Notes: a model not told the origin generated them from the letters alone. A DNA stretch of 64,000 bases from Diadophis punctatus similis (GCA_023053685.1 JALIGW010000002.1:251299239-251363238), one strand, 5' to 3'; shown: positions 1 through 10,682, counted from the stretch's first letter. Program-made: numbers and translations.

Positions 1-775
1 ACTTATGTCCTTGGAATCAGAATTTCCGTTTCTAAGCAAGGCAGTGGTTAAATGAATCACACCCAATTTTACAACCTTTCTAGCCAGGATTGTTAAGTAA
101 ATCACTGTGGTTGAGTGAATCACATGGTGATTAACCGAATGTGGCTTGCCCCATTGATTTTGCTTGTTGGAAGCTGGCTGGGGTGGTCTCAAATGGGGAT
201 CACATGACCCTGGAATGCTGCAGCCTTCATAAATATATACCAGTTGCCCAGGGGTGGGTTCTAATTTACCTCGCTGCCGGTTCGCTTCCTCCCGTGCCTC
301 GTAGGCTCGTGCGCGGTTTGCGCAGTGCCAAAAAAATTAAAAATCCCCCCTAAAAAATGCCGAAAACAATATGGTGATGCATGCGCAGTGCTGGAAACTC
401 AGCTTCTGTGCATGCGCAGAAGAAAAAAACCCCGGAAAAAATCCCCCCCCCCAAAATTTTTTTTCAAAAAAAAAAAAATTCAAAACAATTCGAAAAAAAA
501 GATGGCAGCATCCACGGACCGGCAGTGACAGAACTAGTTCGGTGACGTCCTCATGACGTCAACAGCGGCTTGCTACCGGTTTGGGCGAACCAGTCCGAAC
601 CGGGAGGAACCCACCTCTGCAGTTGCCAAGTGCCCAAATTTTGATCAAGTGACCATGGGAATGCTGCAACAGTTGTAAGTGTGAGGACTGGTCATAAGTC
701 ATTATTTTTAAGTACTGTTCTAACTCTGAAGAGCCAACTGAATGAAACTGTTGTAAATCAAGGACTGTGTCCTGC
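1..775. mobile_element. Tigger/pogo-like MITE split by a hAT MITE
   Basis: Landmarks 'gtggcttgccccattgattt' and 'tttgatcaagtgaccatggg' on either side of the insertion, ending near 'gttgtaaatcaaggactgtg'. The left end may lie at or before the window edge. Confidence 0.75.
249..619. mobile_element. hAT-type MITE (CAGGGGTGGGTTC family)
   Basis: CAGGGGTGGGTTCTAATTTA to GGGAGGAACCCACCTCTG, exact 8-bp duplication CAGTTGCC. Two GCATGCGCAG motifs inside. Confidence 0.92.
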
Positions 776-1203
776 AATGTTCTATTCCAGAACATTCTCT
801 CTTTTGTAATGTACCATATATACACACAAACCAGCCGAGAATTTCAGGCTCCAAAACGTACCCAAAATCAGATTTGGCTTATCCATTAGTATATATGGTA
901 ATATATTGTAATTGTAAAAATTACTTATACAGTATATCTTATAGAGGCCCATCTGTAGCTAAGCAGACCCTTGAATTTTTTAACCCAACTGTCATGAAAA
1001 ATGCAGGTTGGCTTATCTGTGAGTTGCATGTTTTTTCAGGCTTTTTTCACAGTATTTAGGGCCTGTTTACTCACACATGGGCTTACAAGTGAGTATACGG
1101 TACTTCTGCATTCTGAAAAGTCTAGCACATATTTTCAAGCTTAGCAACTTTAAGAGGTGTGGACTTCAAACTCCCAGAATTCCCTAGTCATGACTGGCTA
1201 GGG

Positions 1204-1463
1204 CAGGTGTCAGCAACCTGCGGCTCCGAAGCCGCATGCGGCTCTTTGGGCCCTCTGCTGTGGCTCCCTGTCCAGTGATCTCACCACTGGCTGGCCCCGC
1301 CCTTCGCCCTCCCCTCCCAGTCACTCCTCACCTAGCCTGAAAAGGTAAGGGCGACAGTGGGGGATGGAGAAGCAGCCAGGGCAGAGATACAGAGGGAGGG
1401 AGGGAGGGAGGGGGAGGGGGAGGGGGAGGGGGAGGGGGAGAGGGAGAGGGAGAGGGAGAGGGA

Positions 1464-1547
<84 letters not shown>

Positions 1548-1745
1548 TCAAAAGGGTTTTGTGGTTCCCGGTGTTTTTTAACAACCGGTTGGGTAGGCAG
1601 GCGTTGCTTGGGGGTCAGGTGACTGGTGGAAGTGAGTGATGTTGAGTTGGCCACGCCCACCCAGGTTTTGTGGCTCCCGGTGTTTTCTTTTCTGTGGGAA
1701 ACATGTCCAAATGGCTCTTTGAGTGTTTAAGGTTGCAGACCCCTG
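1204..1745. mobile_element. hAT-type MITE (CAGGGGTCAGCAACC family) with microsatellite
   Basis: CAGGTGTCAGCAACCTGCGG to AAGGTTGCAGACCCCTG, exact 8-bp duplication GGCTAGGG. A GGGA/GGGGGA then (GA)n array fills 1393-1545. It sits in the middle of an older CTGGGAGTTGAAGTCC hairpin MITE (about 1146-1810). Confidence 0.92.
1393..1545 (+). repeat. GGGA to GA microsatellite
   Basis: Graded purine array, (GGGA)n, (GGGGGA)n, (GGGAGA)n, then (GA)n over about 75 bases. Confidence 0.97.
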
Positions 1746-2079
1746 GGCTAGGGAATTCTGGGAGTTGAAGTCCAAGCCTCCTAAAAGTTGCTAAGGTTGA
1801 GAAACTTTGCCCGGCCAAAGGGAGGCGATGGGCACCCAATTCAGAACGCCACCTAGCCACCTGAAACCATATGCACTGGCATTTTAAACTGGGGATAACT
1901 GGACACAGTGCATAATCTGCGACGATCGTCGCAACTGCACCATCGAAATGAAGTGCTAATTTAGTGTGTCAATCCAAACACTACGAAACAACTAAAAACC
2001 TTTTTTGACACCATCTTCAAGTTGGATTTTAGCAATACTGAGGAGGGGGAGGGAAGGAAAAAAATTAAAGCCTATAAAA

Positions 2080-2269
2080 CAGGGATTCCCCAATCCTTGG
2101 TCCCTGGCCTGGCACCGGGCCATGGCATGCCAGAAATTGGGCCGTGCCAACAAGCGATGCCCCATCAGCAGGATGCAGGCAGCACTTGAAACCTCGCACC
2201 CTCCCGTTCCACGGAAAAACCTCTCCCCACGGAACCAGTCCCCGTTTCCCAAAAGGTTGGGGACCACTA
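2080..2269. mobile_element. hAT-type MITE (GGTCCCCAACC family)
   Basis: 190 bp, CAGGGATTCCCCAATCCTTG to AAGGTTGGGGACCACTA, exact 8-bp duplication CTATAAAA. Confidence 0.9.
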
Positions 2270-2559
2270 CTATAAAATACATATTAGTTCTTCGAAACTC
2301 GAGATTTTGTCCACCTCTGGATTCCCCCACCCCTTTTTTTCACAACAATGGTAGTTCTCTTTGCTTTTCAGCTGCTAAAATCAGAATCATAAGCCAGCCT
2401 CTTCCTCTTTCGGAGACCATAGAGTTTTCACTATAGAAAACCATAGAGTGCCCAATAATCACAGATAACTTGCTCCTGAATATGAGGGAGGGGGAGGGAA
2501 TCTACAGAGCTATTAGATAGCTAAATTACAGCAGGGGGAGGGATTACACTAATAATGGA

Positions 2560-2882
2560 AGGCTCAAAATATGCTGGCTTGGGGCCTGGGGGGAAGCCAT
2601 TTTAATCAGCAGCCAGCTTCAAAGCTCTCTCTTCTGCAAAGGTTTTGTTTTCTTCCTAAAACTAACTTGACAATCTAAGCCTCCATCCTCTGTACTACCC
2701 TATCTTATTTCTCCCTCCAGCCTAACTCTATCTTCCAAAACCGCCACATTTAAATTCTATAGCCCGACATTCTCTCTATTCTCACATCCAGCCCCCACAA
2801 GCCAGGCTGCCATATTCCAATACCTTTAGGGACTAGCACCCTGACTAGTAATCTCATAAGGAATAGGCTAACTCCGCCACAG
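2560..2882 (-). other. Gene A 3' untranslated region
   Basis: Sequence just past the stop codon of the nine-finger exon on the minus strand. An ATTAAA hexamer (complement of tttaat at 2601-2606) lies about 280 bases after the stop and is the nearest plausible poly(A) signal. No coding potential or recognised repeat was seen here. The 3' end is an inference from the hexamer only. Confidence 0.4.
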
Positions 2883-3901
2883 TCACAGAGGGGACATCCT
2901 GCCCATGAAGTCGCTAGGGCCCTGCTCGGCTCCCTCCCACAAGCCGCCCATGCTGTAACTCTCAGCCGAGTGATCCTTCTGATGGGTGGTCAAGGCCGAA
3001 TGGGAACCGAAGCTCCTCCCACATTCGTTGCAGATGTAAGGAGTGTATATGGAATGTGTTCTCATGTGCCGGGTGAGTTTGGAACTGGAAATGAACCTTT
3101 TCCCACACTCAGTGCAACCGTAGGGCCTCTCCCCCGTGTGGACCCGCTGGTGGGTGTTACGAGTCGACAAATGGCTGAAGCTTTTCCCGCACACGTTGCA
3201 GAGGTACGGCTTCTCGCCCGTGTGGATCCGCTGGTGCTTGCTCAGGTTGGAACTGTAGCTGAAACTCTTCCCACATTCGGGGCAACTGTAAGGCTTCTCG
3301 CCCGTGTGAACCCGCAGGTGCTTCGTCAGATCCGAGTTCTGCTGGAAGCATTTCCCACAATCCGGGCAACCGTAGCCGTAAGGCACCTCCTCCATGTGGA
3401 TCCGCTGGTGAGTGACCAGACCCCGGTGCTGGCTGAAGCAGGCCCCACACTCAGCACACACGTAGGGCATCTCTCCCGTGTGGGTCCTCTGGTGGATCAA
3501 CAGATTGGAGCGCTGGGCAAAACATTTGCTGCACTCCGGGCACTGGTGGGGCTTCTCCCCCGAGTGGATTCTCTGATGCTTCAAGAGGTTGGAACTCTGG
3601 CGGAAGCATTTCCCGCACTCGGGACAGGGGTACGGCTTCTCCCCCGTGTGGATCCGCCGATGGATGGTAAGGCTCGAACGCTGCGTAAAATGCTTCCCGC
3701 AATCAGGGCACTGGTGCGGGCTCTCCGCCGCGTGGACCCGCTGGTGTTTGAAGAAGGCCGGGCTTGGGCGGAAAGCGGTCCTGCTATCGGGACTTTGGAA
3801 GCTCCTCTGGCCCAGCTGGGCTCTGCCGGGAGCCTTCAACCCGTTTTCGGTAGTTCGGTTCACGGCCTTCTCGGCATGCTCCCCGTTGGAGGTCCCCAAG
3901 T
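2883..3901 (-). CDS. Gene A last exon: nine C2H2 zinc fingers
   Basis: Terminal exon of a SCAN-type zinc-finger gene, expected to encode a nuclear sequence-specific DNA-binding transcription factor. On the minus strand a pyrimidine-rich acceptor ends at 3902 and the exon opens in phase 1, completing an Asp codon with the G left by the linker exon at 5768. Nine canonical C-x2-C-x12-H-x3-H fingers follow (about residues 365-611 of the 639-aa model), mostly joined by TGEKPY-like linkers. A degenerate finger precedes them: it keeps FKHQRVH but has lost its cysteines. The spacer before finger 5 is two residues longer than usual. A 28-residue tail ends at the stop. Finger number and linkers are seen directly; the DNA target is unknown. 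The frame is intact, so I see no sign of a pseudogene. Confidence 0.9.
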
Positions 3902-3982
3902 CTGAAACAAAAAGAAACAAGAAGTTTTACCCGGTGGTCCGGTAACATTTGAGGTCCCTCCACATCCCCACTCTGTAATCAT

Positions 3983-4080
3983 TTCCTGGCTGGACTACTA
4001 CAGTGTGCTCTACCTGGAGCTGCCCTTGAAGAGAGTTTGCAAGTTACAGTAGGTCCAGAAAGCAGTGCTATGGGGAGCCC
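3983..4080 (+). mobile_element. Decayed L3/CR1-type LINE fragment
   Basis: Translates with interruptions to a YYSVLYLELPLKRV-like stretch, matching the YCNALYMGLPLKS segment of the better-preserved LINE reverse transcriptases at 47.3 and 54 kb. Short and ancient. Confidence 0.55.
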
Positions 4081-4107
4081 TGTCCTCTGCAAACTGCACT
4101 AGTATAA

Positions 4108-4632
4108 TGATATGTGGGAATGAAGCTGTAGGACAACTCGCCACGGCCATCTTGCTGCGACCAACCCGCTGCGGGATAACTTGCAAACAGACAAATGCAC
4201 ACAGGGTAACTCAACGTGATAAATGTTATCCGCCATTGTTTCTTTGACATTATTTTCATTGACAAAAATAATATCAGGAAGACCACTTAGACTTATATAC
4301 CGCTTCACAGTGCTTTACAGCCCTCTCTAAGCGGTTTACAGAACCAGCCTATTGCCCCCAATAATCTGGGTCCTCATTTTACCGACCTCAGAAGGATGGA
4401 AGGCGGAGTCAACCTTGAGCCGGTGAGAATCGAACTGCCAGCAGCCAGCAGTCAGCAGAAGTAGCCTGCAGTACTGCATTCTAATCATTGCGCCACCACA
4501 TCTCTTAGTATCGAAGAAACGGAGGCAGTTAACACTTATCGCGTTGAGTTATCCCGTGTGGAATTGTCCGCGAGTTGACTGCGGCGAGATGGCCACGGCG
4601 AGATGGCTGCAGCAAATTGTCCCATTCTGTGG
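4108..4632. mobile_element. Possible inverted-repeat DNA element, split by a SINE
   Basis: Left part (about 4128-4230) and right part (about 4525-4632) share inverted motifs such as GGACAACTCGC with its complement, GCCATCTTGC with GCAAGATGGC-like text, and GATAACT with AGTTATC. A Sauria-type SINE sits between them. Class unknown; boundaries approximate. Confidence 0.35.
4275..4506 (-). mobile_element. Sauria-type SINE (minus)
   Basis: Reverse complement shows the tRNA-like head (GGTGGCGCAATGATTAGAAT), the GCCGGTGAG / CAAGGTTGACTC body and the BovB-like tail CTTAGAGAGGGCTGTAAAGC ending in a tatataagtctaag motif. This is the standard squamate SINE mobilised by BovB-type LINEs (established knowledge). 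Confidence 0.85.
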
Positions 4633-4952
4633 GAATGACCTTGGGACGTTAGGGGGTGGGGATGAAAGAGATGCTACCTAGGGAATGATCAGATAAGAGG
4701 GGGTATAGCTGCATAACAGGCGGAGAAAAAAACTTGGAAAGGAACCTCCCCCTAACTTATCAGGATATAAACAGAAACAGCGGGAAATTTGTACTTTCAG
4801 GCTTCCACCAGTCTGTTAATATAGCCTAAAAATAAAATAGAGTTTAGCTCATCTGGTTGTGTTTCCTGTCTGCTCTATCTGGGATGGCTGACAACCAGCT
4901 TCCAAATACAATTCAAGGGGTTGGTTGCCATCTACAAAGCCCTACATCCGTG

Positions 4953-5333
4953 ATGGCGAACCTATGGCACGGGTGCCACAAGTGGCACGCGGAGCCATAT
5001 CGGTGGGCACGCGAGCTCAGGTCTGGCACGCATGTGCGCACCGGCCGGCTGATTTTCGGGCCTTCTGGGCCCACTGGGAGTCAGGAAACAGGCTGTTTCC
5101 AGCCTCCAGAGGGGGTGGGGAAGGCCGTTTTCGCCCTTCCCAGGCTCCTAGAAAGGCTCTGGAGCCTGGAGAGAGCGAAAAATGGGCGTGCCACTGCATG
5201 CTAGGAGCGGGGGGGTCATGCGCGCATGCGCGGGGGTGCATGGAATTATGGGTGTGGGCACGCACAGACGTGATCCCCCGCATTCCCCCCCCCCTTTTGG
5301 CACGCGAACCAAAAAAGGTTCGCCATCACTGGA
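4953..5333. mobile_element. hAT-type MITE (GTGATGGCGAACC family)
   Basis: Inverted ends GTGATGGCGAACCTATGGCA and its near complement GGTTCGCCATCAC, with GC-rich, CATGCGC-rich interior. Flanks share CTACAT (6 of 8 bases of an imperfect duplication). No coding capacity. Confidence 0.75.
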
Positions 5334-5372
5334 CTACATGAAGCAAGCTTAGGATACTTTCAGGATCATCTA

Positions 5373-5542
5373 TTGCAGCGCTCCCCATCTTTCCGGCTTT
5401 GCGGACCGGTGCCAGCAGGGTGTGTGTGGAGAGGGGATGGTTCCACATGAGCGCCCACGTGGCTTGTTCAGAACCGGGCCCAGTTCTGAACAAGCCACGG
5501 CCTGGTAACAGTCCATAGCCCAGGGGTTGGGGACCCCTAATC
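5373..5542. mobile_element. hAT-type MITE (GGTCCCCAACC family), decayed
   Basis: Ends GCAGCGCTCCCCATC and GGGGTTGGGGACCCCTAA are weak inverted repeats of the 2080-2269 and 59427-59611 copies; the interior carries the shared 'gcggaccggtgccag' text. No clear target duplication. Confidence 0.6.
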
Positions 5543-5767
5543 TAATGCATATCTAGTCATTTCTGCTTGCCCCACCAAAACTGGCAGGGTTTCACAGGAC
5601 CATCCTTCCCCTGCTAGATATGTTGAGGCTGCAATTCCCAGAATTATCAGTATCCCTGATTTTTGCATGGGAATTCTAGGTCTTGGTGTCCCCACCACCC
5701 TGGAGAACAGTTGGATTAGACAGGTGATCTTACAGGATCCAAAGAACCAGGGGCAGGAGATTCTTAC

Positions 5768-5873
5768 CCAGGATTCTGGCATCTTGATTCCTCTCTCGGT
5801 GAATCCGCTTCAGCCCAGCACCCACAGAAGATGGTTTAATCTCAGCCCAGCTCATCACTTGAGTTTCCCGAGT
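5768..5873 (-). CDS. Gene A linker exon
   Basis: A 106-nt internal exon on the minus strand joining SCAN and finger exons. It is bounded by a strong acceptor (T-rich tract ending CAG at 5874-5876) and a good donor (CTGG|GTAAGAA). It enters in phase 0, matching the SCAN exon end at 7304, and leaves in phase 1, matching the finger exon at 3901. That exact fit is the main reason to accept it. The 35 residues (opening TRETQVMSWAEIKPSS) hold an IKPS stretch but no recognisable domain; they are probably a flexible spacer. Nothing resembling a KRAB box is present, so gene A appears to be SCAN plus fingers without KRAB. Confidence 0.75.
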
Positions 5874-5988
5874 CTGAAAAAAAGAGCAGAAAGCAAGGCC
5901 TTAAAAAGCCAAATCTTATCCCCGGCCGCTCCTTTCCAGGTTTTTGCCGAGTTTCTGTTTATCACCAACTCCAATCAGACAATATATA

Positions 5989-6435
5989 CCATATTTTTCA
6001 GAGTATAAGACGCACCTTTTCCCCCCCTAAAAGAGGCTGAAAATTTGGGTGCGTCTTATAGTCTGAATGTAGCTTTTTCAAAGCTTTTTTTCCAGCCCTA
6101 ACGAGGTGCTAACGATATTCCCGGCTTGCAGGATTTTTTCATTGCTACTTCCTCCAAAGAAGTTTTTTTCCAGCCCTAAGTCTTTGCAGGCTTGTTTTCA
6201 TTGCTATTCCCTCCGAAAAAGGTTTTTTCAGCTTGCAGACTTGTTTTCATTGCTACTCCCTCCGAAGAATATTTTTTTCAGTCTTAACCAGGGGATAAAA
6301 TAATGTGCTGAAGCTGACCAGACGAAGGACGCTAGCCAGATGAGTACCTGGTAGGTAGATTTTTCCCCTATTTTCCTCCCCCAAAACTAAGGTGTGTCTT
6401 ATACTCCGGTGCATCTTATACTCTGAAAAATACGG
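5989..6435. mobile_element. TA-flanked MITE with CCGTATTTTTC ends
   Basis: Inverted ends (C)ATATTTTTCAGAGTATAAG and CTCTGAAAAATACGG, AT-rich interior with repeated 'ccagccctaacgagg' text. Related copies at 19433, 20533, 40043 and 43158. TA next to both ends suggests a Tc1/mariner-superfamily (pogo/Tigger-like) non-autonomous element; the family name is not certain. Confidence 0.75.
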
Positions 6436-6755
6436 TAGGTAGTCTACAACTTACAACCAACCATTCAGTCCAAACTTGCGGTTGCTGAGTGAGACGTTTG
6501 CCAAGTGAACGTTTGCCCTGTTTTACGACCTTTCTCGCTCCTGGGGTTAAGGGAATCACTGCAGTTCAGTTAGTAACATCGTCCTTAAGTGAATATGGTT
6601 TTCCCCATTGACTTTGCGGGGTCAGAAGGACACAAAGGGTGACCAGATGATCCCGGGACACTGCAACCGTCGTAAGTGTGAGTCTGTTCAAAGCCAACGG
6701 TCTGAATTTTGATCACAGGGGAAGGCTGCGATGTTTGTAAGTGTGAAAAAGGGTC
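6434..6755. mobile_element. Tigger/pogo-like MITE (GGTAGTCCTCGACTTAC family)
   Basis: Diverged copy: begins ggtagtctacaacttac and contains the landmarks 'gtgagacgtttgcc', 'ggacactgcaaccgtc' and 'tgaattttgatcac'. Other copies are flanked by TA and end CAGGTAGTCC...GGACTACCTG. Confidence 0.7.
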
Positions 6756-6823
6756 AGTGCCTCCTTCGCCACCTTCCAAAAATTCTTGCACTCGTTGGGA
6801 TGCGGTTGGAATGAATATATAGG

Positions 6824-7192
6824 TAGTCCTCGACTTACAACAGTTCAGTTTAGTGACCAAAGTTACAACAGCATTGAAGAAAGTAATTATGATCATTTTT
6901 CACACTTTTGACCGTTGCAGCATCCCCATGGACACATGATCAAAATTCAGACACTTGGCAACCGACTCATATTTATGACAATTGCAGAGTCCCGGGGTCA
7001 TGTGATCTGCTTTTGCGACCTTCCGACCAGCAAAGTCCCTGGAGAAACCAGATTCACTTAAGAACCGTGTTACTAACTTAACCTTTGCAGTGATTCTCTT
7101 AACGACTATGGCAAGCAGGGTCGTAAGATGGGGCAAAACAAATGTCCCACTTAGTTAGACCACTCAATTGTGGTCGTAAGCCAAGGACTATC
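6824..7192. mobile_element. Tigger/pogo-like MITE (GGTAGTCCTCGACTTAC family)
   Basis: Left end GGTAGTCCTCGACTTACAAC, right end GTCGTAAGCCAAGGACTATC, internal 'gatcaaaattcagacacttgg' and 'ccggggtcatgtgatc'. Its right end lies about 110 bases past the gene A SCAN-exon donor, inside the intron. Confidence 0.8.
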
Positions 7193-7303
7193 TATAATTA
7201 AGATCTCTTTCAGAAAAATACAAAATACAAAACACCACCACACAAAACAACACCAAACACCACATTCATAACCACACAACCATTCAGCCCTGTCCGAACA
7301 TAC

Positions 7304-8098
7304 CTGCTTCCCCTTTCTTTCGGCCTCTTGCTGCTTGATTAGGAAGGCCTCCGCCAGGGGCACGGCTTGGGCACACGACTCCGGGCCGTGTTCTCTCACC
7401 CAGCTCTGGATCTCCTGGGGCAGAAGGGTCAGGAACTGCTCCAGGACCAGAAGGTCTAACATCTGCTCCTTGGTGTGCTTCTCCGGCTTCAGCCACCCCC
7501 GGCACAGTTCCCGAAGCTGGCTGCACACCTCACGGGGTCCCCAGGCTTCGTGGTAGCGGAACTGCCGGAAGCGTTGGCGCTGTGCCTCCATCCGGAGGGT
7601 GTCCCCTTTCAAGATGGCCGCCTTGACTTTGGCGTATTCGCCTCGGTCCTGGAGGCTGAGGCTACTGTAGGTCTCCTTGGCTTCCCTGCCCAACACGGGC
7701 ACCAGGCGAGCCAGCCATTCTCGGCGGGGCAGCTGGCAGGTTCCAGCCAGACGTTCAAAGGAGGCGAAGAAGGCTTTGTTGTCCCCCCAAGGGGCAGGTC
7801 CCTCGGACAGCTGCTGGTGTCCCTCCCCTAGAGGAGAGGACCGGAGCGCAGCGAGGAACTCCTGCCATTGGGCTTCCCAGAGTTCGGGCAAGTCCTCCCT
7901 GGGCTCCTGCTTCATTTGCCGTGGGGCAGCCCAATTCAGGAACTCTCGAATGGTGCCCACTTGAAGGACCCGAGGCAGTTTCCCTGCACAGTCCGTTCCC
8001 TCTGCCCCTCGGGGGCTGACGGTTTGACGCTCTTCAACTTTGACTCCTCTGTGTCTTGGGATGCCATCAGCTCTCCTGGCCCTCTGTTCAGCCGCCAT
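7304..8098 (-). CDS. Gene A first coding exon: SCAN domain
   Basis: Encodes residues 1-265 of gene A. The start is the ATG at 8098, in excellent Kozak context (ACCATGG), giving MAAEQRARR. Residues about 174-253 form a SCAN domain: it starts RQRFRQFRY, then [45 protein letters not shown] and [13 protein letters not shown] domains mediate homo- and hetero-dimerisation between zinc-finger proteins (established). The region before it is acidic and has a WKQEP-like sumoylation-type patch (MKQEPRED). The exon ends in phase 0 at a good donor (AAGCAG|GTATGT). Reading past this donor gives hydrophobic repeat-derived text, which supports splicing there. Upstream, the exon continues as 5' UTR to an acceptor at 8292. 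Confidence 0.9.
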
Positions 8099-8291
8099 GG
8101 TCTCTCGAAAAGCAGGCCTCGCTGACCACAAAATTTGCAATTTCAGTCAATCTTGGGCCGGAAGCTTGCAGGAATATCCAGAATTTCTCTCTCTAATACA
8201 GCTGGCAGATAAGGCAGCTTCCTCCAGGATGGGAAGGGTTTTAAGGAAGCAATGGGCCACGCGGCATAATTCAGCAGCAAAGTGGCGCTCT
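8099..8291 (-). other. Gene A 5' UTR part of the SCAN exon
   Basis: On the minus strand, 'tttttctcctcag' ends at 8292 and provides a strong acceptor, so the SCAN exon probably starts at 8291 and carries about 193 nt of 5' UTR before the ATG at 8098. The only upstream in-frame ATG (8140) has a poorer context. Confidence 0.6.
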
Positions 8292-8459
8292 CTGAGGAGA
8301 AAAAAGAAAAGAATGTGAGAAACTGTCAGGCCAGCAAGAAGACCAGACCAAGAATAGCTTCCCCAGGAAGGCTAAAACTACTTTCACAAGAGGTTCTCGA
8401 CTTACGACAGTTCATTCAGTGACCGAAGTTACAACGGCACTGGGGAAAAAAAGCGATTT

Positions 8460-8612
8460 AATAATAATAATAATAATAACAGAGTTGGAAGGGACCTTGG
8501 AGGTCTTCTAGTCCAACCCCCTGCTTACGCAGGAAACCCTACACTACTTCAGACAGATGGTTATCCAACATCTTCTTAAAAATGTCTAGTCTAGTGATTT
8601 GCCTTTATTGAA
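8460..8612 (-). mobile_element. CR1 LINE 3' end
   Basis: Contains 'gttggaagggaccttggagg' followed by the conserved CR1 3' UTR text, preceded by (AAT)n as its tail. Inserted in the Tigger-like element around it. Confidence 0.85.
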
Positions 8613-8868
8613 AGTGATTTAGGACCATTTTTCACACTCACGACCGTGGCAGCATCCACTACGATGTCGTGATCAAAATTTGGACGCTTGGCAAATGACT
8701 CGTATTTGTGACGGTTGCAGTGTCCCGGGGTCATGTGATCGGCTTTCACGACCGTCTGACAAGCAAAGTTAAAGGGGGAAGTCAGATTCGTTTAACAACG
8801 ACGTTATTACCTTAACAACTGCAGTGATTCACTTAAGAACCGTGGTTGTTAACAACCTAGGGGTACCC

Positions 8869-9020
8869 AGCTGCTGTGGCCTAGAGGTAGAGCTCTTGCC
8901 TCACAATCAGGAGGTTGTGAGTTCGATCCTAGGTAGAGGCAGATGTAAGGGTCTCCTGCTTGGGCAGGGGGTTGGACTAGATGACCTGCAAAGTCCTTTC
9001 CGACTCTGTTAATCTGTTAA
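8869..9020 (+). mobile_element. tRNA-derived SINE with CR1-like 3' tail
   Basis: Head has pol III-like boxes: TGGCCTAGAGG (A box) and GAGTTCGATCC (B box). The 3' half 'gggggttggactagatgacc' matches the CR1 3' end, ending in a short CTGTTAAT repeat. CR1-like tails let SINEs use the CR1 machinery (established for reptile SINEs). Confidence 0.8.
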
Positions 9021-9352
9021 AAAGAAAGGTAATAAAAGGGAGCAAAACACACTTACCAAATGTCTCACTTAACGACAGAAATTTTGGGCTCAGTTGTGGT
9101 CGTAAGTAGAGGAATACCTGTATTGGGAGTGGCTATTGTACCGGAATCTTGCAAGTCTGATTGTACTGTACCCCCTCCCCCTCTTATGCCCATGCGAAAT
9201 AAGAGAGAGATCTCTATCGGAGCCTTTTCCGCATATTTTCGCCTTGTTTTCTCCTTGTCTTCTTCTCCCGGCTTTGGTAACAGATCTGGCTTTTATCTCT
9301 GTCGAGATTCAAGATCGAAATTTATTCAGTAACTTCCTGATTTTCTATAGCC

Positions 9353-9681
9353 GTGATGGTGAACCTATGGCAGAGCCCTTTCTGCGGGTACGCGAGCTGT
9401 CACCCAGCTCAGCTCCACCGCGCGTGCGTGCCTCACGCCAGCCAGCCAATTTTTGGGTATCTGCCGTGCATGCACGGAGGGCGGGGCACATGTGGGAGAC
9501 GCATGCGCATGCGCAGGGGGGGTCACGTGTGCATGCGTGGGGGTGGGGGGAGCACGGGAGGGTGCAGCGCCCCCCCCGCGGCCTGTTTTTGGTCCCAGGA
9601 GGCTGCAAGGAGGCCTGCTAGGCCCAAAACTGGGCGTGAGGGGGTTCAGCACGCAACAAGAAAAAGGTTAGCCATCACTGC
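9353..9681. mobile_element. hAT-type MITE (GTGATGGCGAACC family)
   Basis: Ends GTGATGGTGAACCTATGGCA and GTTAGCCATCACTG; flanked by TTCTATAG and CTCTATAG (7 of 8 match). GC-rich interior includes tandem GCATGCGCATGCGCA. Confidence 0.75.
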
Positions 9682-9744
9682 TCTATAGAATCACTACACA
9701 GATGATCTCAGAAGGTTTTTCAGCCCAGGTACATCTGGTTACTT

Positions 9745-10130
9745 GCACTCCTCGGCGTACGGCCACAACGGAGCCCCAAATTTATGCCGTTGAGTGAGAC
9801 ATTTGTTAAGTGAATTCTGCACCATTTTACCACCTTTCTTGCCACAGTTGTTAAGTGTTATCACTGCAGTTGTTAAATGAGTAACACGGTTGTTAAGTGA
9901 ATCTGGCTTCCCCACTGACTTTGCTTGTTAGGAGGTCACAAAAGTTGTCCACGTGACCCCAGGACACTGTGACCGTCACAAATATGAACCAGTTGCCTAC
10001 TGTCCGAATTTTGATCATATGACCACAGGGATGCTGCAATGGTCCTAAGTGTGAAAATGGGCATAACAAAGTCCCTTTGTAACTTTTATTGGTCACTAAA
10101 GAAACTGTTGTAAGTTAAGAACTACCGGTA
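9745..10130. mobile_element. Tigger/pogo-like MITE
   Basis: Contains the family landmarks 'gtgagacatttgttaagtga', 'aggacactgtgaccgtcaca' and 'gaattttgatcatatgacc', ending with 'gttgtaagttaagaactacc'. Confidence 0.75.
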
Positions 10131-10140
10131 GTTGATTACT

Positions 10141-10682
10141 GGGTAGTCCTCGACTTAACAACAGTTCATTCAGTGACAGTTCGAAATTGCAATGGCATGG
10201 GAAAAAAGTGACATGGCCGTTTTTCACGCATGACCGTTGTGGCGTCCCCATTAACCCAGCTGCTGTGGCCTAGAGGTAGAGTTCTTGCCTCACAATCAGG
10301 AGGTTGTGAGTTCGATCCTAGGTAGCAGCAGATGTAAGGGTCTCTTGCTTGGGCAGGGGGTTGGACTAGATGACCTGCAAGGTCCCTTCTGACTCTGTTA
10401 ATCTGTTAAATCAAAATTTGGATACTTGGGAACCAACTCATATTTATGATGGTTACAGTGTCACAGCGTCCGGTGATCCCCTTTTGCGACCATCTGACAA
10501 GCAAAATCAACGGGGAAACCAGATTCACTTAATCACCACGTTACTAATTTTTAAAAAATACAGTGATTCACTTAACTGTGGCAAGGAAGGTTGTAAAGTG
10601 GGGCAAAACTCACTTAACAAATGTCTCACTGAACGGAAGAAATGTTAGGCTGCATTGTGGTCGCACCTCGATGACCACCTGT
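10141..10682. mobile_element. Tigger/pogo-like MITE split by a SINE
   Basis: Left end GGTAGTCCTCGACTTAAC, right end TCGATGACCACCTG followed by TA. A CR1-tailed SINE (10253-10410) interrupts it. It lies head to tail with the copy at 9745. Confidence 0.8.
10253..10410 (+). mobile_element. tRNA-derived SINE with CR1-like 3' tail
   Basis: Nearly the same sequence as 8869-9020: same A box, B box (GAGTTCGATCC), CR1-like 'gggggttggactagatgacc' and CTGTTAAT tail. Confidence 0.8.

Larger units (their letters stand above)
8392..9122. mobile_element. Tigger/pogo-like MITE carrying two insertions
   Basis: Left end 'ctcgacttacgacagttcat', right end 'ggtcgtaagtagaggaatacctg'. The element is split by a minus-strand CR1 3' end (8460-8612) and a CR1-tailed SINE (8869-9020), so it is older than both. 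Confidence 0.8.

Noticed and set aside
1321..1660. Arg/Glu- and Ser/Leu/Pro-repeat frames on both strands
   Set aside because: Produced by the GGGA/GA microsatellite inside a hAT MITE.
2970..3905. 311-codon plus-strand frame opposite the gene A fingers
   Set aside because: Shadow of the C2H2 repeats; the minus strand has nine perfect fingers and correct splice sites.
8869..10410. tRNA-like sequences as real tRNA genes
   Set aside because: A and B boxes are present but the copies run straight into CR1-like tails and lie inside other elements; they are SINEs.
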